Origin: Siderastrea radians | Lineage: Eukaryota; Cnidaria; Anthozoa; Scleractinia; Rhizangiidae | Assembly: GCA_964017195.1 (NCBI GenBank) | Contig: OZ024887.1 | Location: 7,360,032-7,424,031 of the forward strand | DNA: 64,000 nucleotides | Reading direction: 5' to 3' | Shown: positions 59,701-64,000 of the stretch, piece by piece | Layout of the letters: every line of letters starts with the position of its first letter | Numbering within the stretch: the first letter of the stretch is position 1 | Notes under the pieces: model-generated | What the model was told of the DNA's origin: nothing | Databases searched by the model: none | What the model saw: only the letters and a program-made list of their open reading frames with translations | Translations under genes and position numbers: made by a program

Positions 59701-61482
59701 ATGGATGAATACGAATGTTTGATGGCTCAGTTGGCTATTTTATTTATTTCCTGGCAAAGACGGCACTATAACAAGTCAACACTGTCTTTCCTAAGTGACC
59801 TTGCCTACCAAAAGACATTTCTACCAGAGTACTTCAGAGTAAAAATGCAATGGCTATCTATATTCACAGAAAAAAAAGTTGAGGTCTTTCACTCTCTTCT
59901 TCGCAAAGACACTCAAAGTTTTAACACAGGACCTGAGATACAGAACACTGCAAGAACAATTGGTTCATCTGGTTTCCTTACAAAATTTAAAGAATGGTTT
60001 GTTCCCCTATATCAACGTGGAAACAGCGAAACAAATTACTGGGCTATTGCTGGAAAGACAGCAGAGTACCTGTTGAACCTCTTCAAGGAAATTGCAGCAA
60101 ATTCTGATAAATCCAGAGAAGTATTGACATGTTGATTATGAATAGAAATTAGCAACAATTATTGTTGATTTCCATTTGTAAAAAATCTGGAACTTACAGT
60201 GTACTTTTTACATTTTTTCTTAGATACCTCGAGAAACCTATGGCAACGGAAAACCAAAAGGAAAACAGTTATTTGAATTTCCAACTTTCAAGAAAAATGT
60301 TGATCTCCGCTGCTTTCCTCTGTCCTATCAAAATGTTAACCTTGGTCAGATCCAACCAGACAAAGATACTCTGTGTGACTTACCAACTTGTCGCTCGCCA
60401 TCCAAAACTGACATCAAAAGACTAGCATGCTTTCACACTCTTCATCAGGACTGCATTTCACCCACTGGGACATGTCCTATCTGTCAACTACCTTTGGAAA
60501 AGAGAGTTGATGAACTTAGTCAAACATTTAACAAAGGGTTATTAGAAAACCAAACAGAAACCTCTGATGAAAGTTCTGATGAGGAGGAGGACACTACTGA
60601 TGTTGATAATCAATTCTCTAATGCTTCACTTCCTGACTCTGGCACATACTTTACCTCCCATGAATGGCAAACTAAACTCAGTGACATCACCAATGCGTAT
60701 CATCCAGTTAAACAACCAGAACAACCCAACAGGATCCAACGTCTCCTTCAGCCAGCTCACAGACCTCCTCACAATACTCAAACAAGTCCTGCACCACCAG
60801 CTCCATACAATGTCAGTAGACCTACCATTCAAACATACCAATTTCCAGCTCTGAAGTTGCACATTCCACCAACAATCCACCACAACTTTACAACATGGCA
60901 TTTTCCTCAACGACTCTCTCAATCTACCATTGAAGGGCGAACTGGAAGCAACGGCTGCACATTGATTGCCCTTACCATAGCAAAACTTTTCTACACTTTT
61001 CCTACAAATAATATTAATCCAAACTTGCCACTCAACCAAACTATAGCTTATCAAACTGTTTCTGGTATGTTGATAGGAAATCAAAATTTAATGACCGGGT
61101 CACAGTGGGTGTACCGCGGCTATTTGGTGTACGTGAAGCTGTTTCGCATCTTAATTTCCTTGGAAATGTTTCTGTAGGTAGTGAACTCCCCGTAAGCATA
61201 GCCAATGAGTCAGTTCCTTCAGCCACTCTAGCTTATCACCTGGAACTTGCCTCCAAGAAATCCAAGACAGCATGCTTTTTTATTTTGAATGGTAACACAG
61301 TAGTGTTCATGCCACTAACCCCAGGTTATGTTTTATTGATAGACAGCCATCTTCATGGCCAGACTGGGGCATTTGTGGCCCTCTGCGAAATGAGGAACAT
61401 ACCCACCCTTTTAATGTGGTACAAGGCTTTCAACAATTTTCAGTACTCACTTGGCACTGTGACTCAAGTCACATTCCCTTAA
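56771..61482 (+). CDS. Transposon protein: transposase-like core, RING-H2, papain-like peptidase
   Basis: Seven exons: 56771-57193, 57337-57490, 57782-58022, 58151-58343, 58645-58994, 59151-60120, 60224-61482. All six introns (103-301 bp) are GT-AG and keep phase; about 1196 aa. In order: hydrophobic start (possibly not the true one), Cys/His-rich segment with YRPGGKWCNKC, a coiled coil (about 142-192), DDYHNIH (347-353), and a large region with ILPLPADWPGFYYPKKLIAQ and GPFHVYLNA that resembles transposon-encoded proteins of cnidarians and fungi. Then a RING-H2 finger (C828, C833, C846, H848, H851, C854, C861, C864), an acidic linker, and a C-terminal peptidase-like domain with GRTGSNGCTLIAL (Cys ~1022) and LIDSHLHG (D-x-H ~1151-1153). 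The Cys plus D-x-H spacing is like papain-fold deubiquitinases of the C76 type. The frame breaks once near 61065-61105. The transposase role is inferred from TIR context; RING and peptidase calls rest on visible residues. Confidence 0.75.
61065..61105 (+). other. Frame break in the transposon gene: 1-nt deletion or 41-nt intron
   Basis: Upstream frame (ending ...SGMLIGNQN) and downstream frame (...FNDRVTVGVPRLFGVREAV) overlap here. A single missing base in the A-run near 61083-61086 would restore one continuous frame and make the summed exon length a multiple of three. Alternatively, GTATGT (61065) to CACAG (61105) would be a 41-nt intron that also restores frame. The deletion is simpler because both sides keep domain-like sequence up to the break. 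Confidence 0.6.
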
Positions 61483-62744
61483 TGTCTATAATTTACAAGC
61501 TAATTGTTGAATGATGAGAAAACATTTAGGTTGGGCCTTTACCGAGCAGTTTAATATAATTTATTGTACTGGGACACAATACAACTGCCCATTACCGCCC
61601 GTAAATTATTTAATTTTAAATCCTTTCATTATGAAGCGTCAGATTAATGTATCTTGGTCTGTAACATCATTGAAGCTTAACTTGTTAAGGTTTATTGAGA
61701 TAATGTAACAAGTGTTATCTCACAGAAAATGAACATGTATCAGCACAGTTTTAAACTATAACATTTGCTGTTTAATTTGTGTTAATATCTTTCTAATAGC
61801 TTATTCAAAAACGCGTCACATTAATAACATTGATGTGTATTTTCCTCCTGTACAAATTACTTATATAGACAGCAAAACAAGAGAAACTTTGTAGCCCTGG
61901 ACGGTTTCGGAGAATGTAAAGCTACCTCAAACAGGAAACTAAATTTAAGCTTAAGCCTGCTATCGGTCAGCTTGGGAAATCATTAAGCTTACTTAAGTCT
62001 TACTAGAGTGAAGTAAATAAAGGGAACGCGTTCGCATAATTCCTCAAATAACTTCAAGTACCACACAGAAAATTCACATTATAACTTAGAAATTATCAAT
62101 ATGAGTTTTATTTTCTTGGAATGAAGAAGAAACTTCAAATTAAAGTCGTTCACAACCTACAACTAGAACACGTACGAAACTTACCTGTCACAAACAACCC
62201 ATCATTGTGAAGTCAAATCTCCTTGAAAATTCTCGTTGAAACATCACCATACACGACAGTAAACCATCAGAAACATTGTCCATGCAACAAACAGTTAGTT
62301 TCATCGAAGAAATTACCAGTTCACATCTGTTCACCTCGAACCACAACGTGTCTTTGAAAAACAAATCCAAAGTCGACCACGAACAGAACACCACATCATT
62401 CGGATTGAAAACCCCGCGTTGACCCGCCAAAACTTTACGCATGCGCAGACGTTATTCAGCTCTGTCGTTTCGACCCAGGGCAGAGGTCCCTTTTCGTCCC
62501 GCCCGTCAGCTCAGCGAATACAAAGGAAAAGGGGCCTCCGCTAGCAGGGAACCAAAAAATTTGCACGACGGCGACGGCTCACGAGAAGGTCGCAAAACAA
62601 AAGCTTTGATTAGCAAAACAACGACTCTACACGTGCGTTATTTTTGGTATATTTCTTTGCCGTTCTGTGCACAACTACAACGTGAAATGACCAAATTCAA
62701 CGTTTTGTGTAGAACGCAAACACACGACGGAGAATTTTCGTTTT

Positions 62745-62745
<1 letters not shown>

Positions 62746-62791
<46 letters not shown>

Positions 62792-62826
62792 TAATAATAA
62801 TAATAATAATAATATAATAGTAATAA
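62746..62826 (+). repeat. (AAT)n microsatellite
   Basis: About 80 bp of AAT/ATA units with one AAC variant, followed by TTTATTCATGCG. It could be the tail of a retroelement. Confidence 0.95.
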
Positions 62827-63777
62827 CTTTATTCATGCGTCAAGTGATCTAGCACCCTGTAAAGACAGGGCGCTAATTGGGGACACAGCTATTTTCTAAC
62901 TAATTTTCTAAATAAGTTCTTCCTGAACTGATTGTTGTTGGGACAGAAAATGGCTGCCAGTACCTGAAACTGGCATCAGAGATTAGGTTTGAACAAATGG
63001 TACACGAATTTCCGTTTTGAACATTCCGTCCGGAAAAACAGGACTACCTTTTCAGACGTTCCGTTGCTCCCGGAAATTTTTCACTGGAACGACCCGAAAA
63101 GTCGTGTACCATTAATTTTACTTTCCAACCGGAACTTCCGGAAAGTTGTTGTAAATGGTAAACAACCGAAATTTCCTAATTTCACGTTTTGTGCAGGACG
63201 TGAACACACGACGCAATTTTTTTCTCTTAACTTTCTGAACTTGAACAATGTCCCTAAGAATTCAACTCCAGGAGAATTCGCCTGCATTTGACGAATTGAC
63301 CGAGTTGGAATAATCGCGATAAAGTATGAAAGAGCCCGAATCCACTTTACAAGTGACGTTTTCACTGCCGTCGCCGTCGTGGCATCTTAAACTCCCTATT
63401 CCTTCAGGTTTACGACAAGGATATTCCATGAAAAGTCCATGAATGCTGCGCTTGGTACATTTTCTCCTCCCTGTTCTGCTTTTCGCAGTGAGGAAAAGCG
63501 TGTCAATGAAAATCATGTTTACCGTTCAACCTCATCACGTGTGAATCCCACAGGCCTTAGGTCGCAGTGGAATTTTACTCTCGAGATTAATATGTGCACT
63601 AGAAAACCTCAGCAACTAAAATAACGAGCATGTACATGCCCTAGGGGCGGGTACCAGGCGGTTACAGGTATATTACCATTACATATTTCTTCTTTCTTTG
63701 TTTTTTTTTAGTATTATTACATTCTTTTTTCCGGGCGTTATTATCAGATATTTGAATCAACATCTTTGGTCTCGCCG

Positions 63778-63806
63778 TATGGGTCGACCAGTTTGGTCGA
63801 CCCATA
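63778..63806. repeat. Perfect 13-bp hairpin with GTCGAC core
   Basis: TATGGGTCGACCA (63778-63790), a 3-nt loop, then its exact complement TGGTCGACCCATA (63794-63806). Each arm itself contains the palindrome GGTCGACC. Function unknown; it may be the centre of a small foldback element. Confidence 0.65.
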
Positions 63807-64000
63807 TTTGCAAGGCAGTGATTTTTTCTTTTTCTACCCATTCTCGTCATCTCACAAATGTCAGTTTATCACAGTGGTGGGTGGAGGTCTAAACTACCTC
63901 CGAGAAAAGGAAGAAAGCTCTATAGTCAAACAATCTTTAAAAATACCTATTAACCTTCATTATAACGGCCATAATAGTTTTCATTCTAGTCTCCTGAAAA

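Larger units (their letters stand above)
55150..62550 (+). mobile_element. 7.4-kb intron-containing DNA transposon with RING/peptidase gene
   Basis: Left TIR about 55150-55235 and right TIR about 62466-62550 match at roughly 90%: CTGCTAGC(A/G)GAGGCCCC at the outer edge, CCTTTGTATT, CTGACGGGCGGGA, GAAAAGGGACCTCTGCCCTG and GGTCGAAA. The 12-mer ACCAAAAAATTT abuts both ends exactly (55138-55149 and 62551-62562). Inside are a ~1.5-kb leader, a single seven-exon gene (56771-61482) and a ~1-kb trailer. A partial repeat of the right TIR's inner part (CGACAGAGCTGAATAACG) recurs at about 56494-56511. The long duplication and TIRs resemble Mutator-like elements, but the protein does not clearly show a Mutator transposase, so the superfamily is left open. 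Confidence 0.88.
62563..64000. other. Right flank of the transposon: repeats, no gene recognised
   Basis: 62563-62700 matches the dispersed repeat at 50587. 62990-63180 has CCGGAA-rich words related to the left flank. The CCGTCGCCGTCGTGG block near 63370 is inverted relative to CGACGGCGACGG near 62567, so 62565-63385 may be the remains of one inverted-repeat element. Short frames only. Confidence 0.4.

Noticed and set aside
60626..61084. 152-aa minus-strand frame
   Set aside because: Antisense of transposon gene exon 7.

Overview
This is animal nuclear DNA, most likely from an anthozoan cnidarian (stony coral or sea anemone). Coding sequence is sparse, genes are split by GT-AG introns, and most of the window is transposable-element debris: Penelope-like and LINE reverse-transcriptase fragments, two tRNA-derived SINEs, many terminal-inverted-repeat (TIR) elements, foldback palindromes and microsatellites. 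The taxonomic call is an inference from gene content (a BCCT-type osmolyte transporter beside Ly6/uPAR genes) and repeat style, not from a marker gene.

Host genes. Two related minus-strand Ly6/uPAR-type genes (3346-7000 and 11156-16231) each have a 52-nt signal-peptide exon joined in phase 1 to one exon carrying the cysteine-rich domain and a GPI-type tail. A small minus-strand membrane protein lies at 33814-34143. The best-supported gene is a three-exon plus-strand BCCT-family transporter (38455-44078, 753 aa), with a TATA-like box upstream and an AATAAA signal downstream.

Mobile gene cargo. At 25430-26560 a short element with ~80-bp inverted arms holds two facing genes: a THAP-domain protein (minus) and the first two exons of a SAP-like protein (plus). 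At 55150-62550 a 7.4-kb element with ~85-bp TIRs and an identical 12-bp flanking repeat carries one seven-exon gene of about 1196 aa. It combines an N-terminal Cys-rich segment, a coiled coil, a large transposase-like central region, a RING-H2 finger and a C-terminal papain-like cysteine peptidase of the GSNxCT...DSH type. One reading-frame break (or an unusually small intron) lies near 61065-61105.

Repeat layout. An old repeat occurs in two inverted copies (18165-24146 and 31540-32480). The first copy is interrupted by a 1.6-kb element with an 8-bp target duplication and a 3.4-kb hAT-like element with a 9-bp duplication, and the second copy preserves both empty sites. A giant palindrome (600-bp arms, 51419-53585) is likewise interrupted in one arm by a 916-bp element, with the empty site in the other arm. 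Two shorter elements (4846-6063 and 45040-46650) share TIRs with each other and share an internal ~500-bp core with the leader of the 7.4-kb transposon. One of them carries a piece of a RecQ-like helicase.

Limits: splice sites were chosen by eye from GT/AG signals and reading-frame continuity. Family names come from recognised motifs, not from a search. Element ends are exact only where a target duplication is given.
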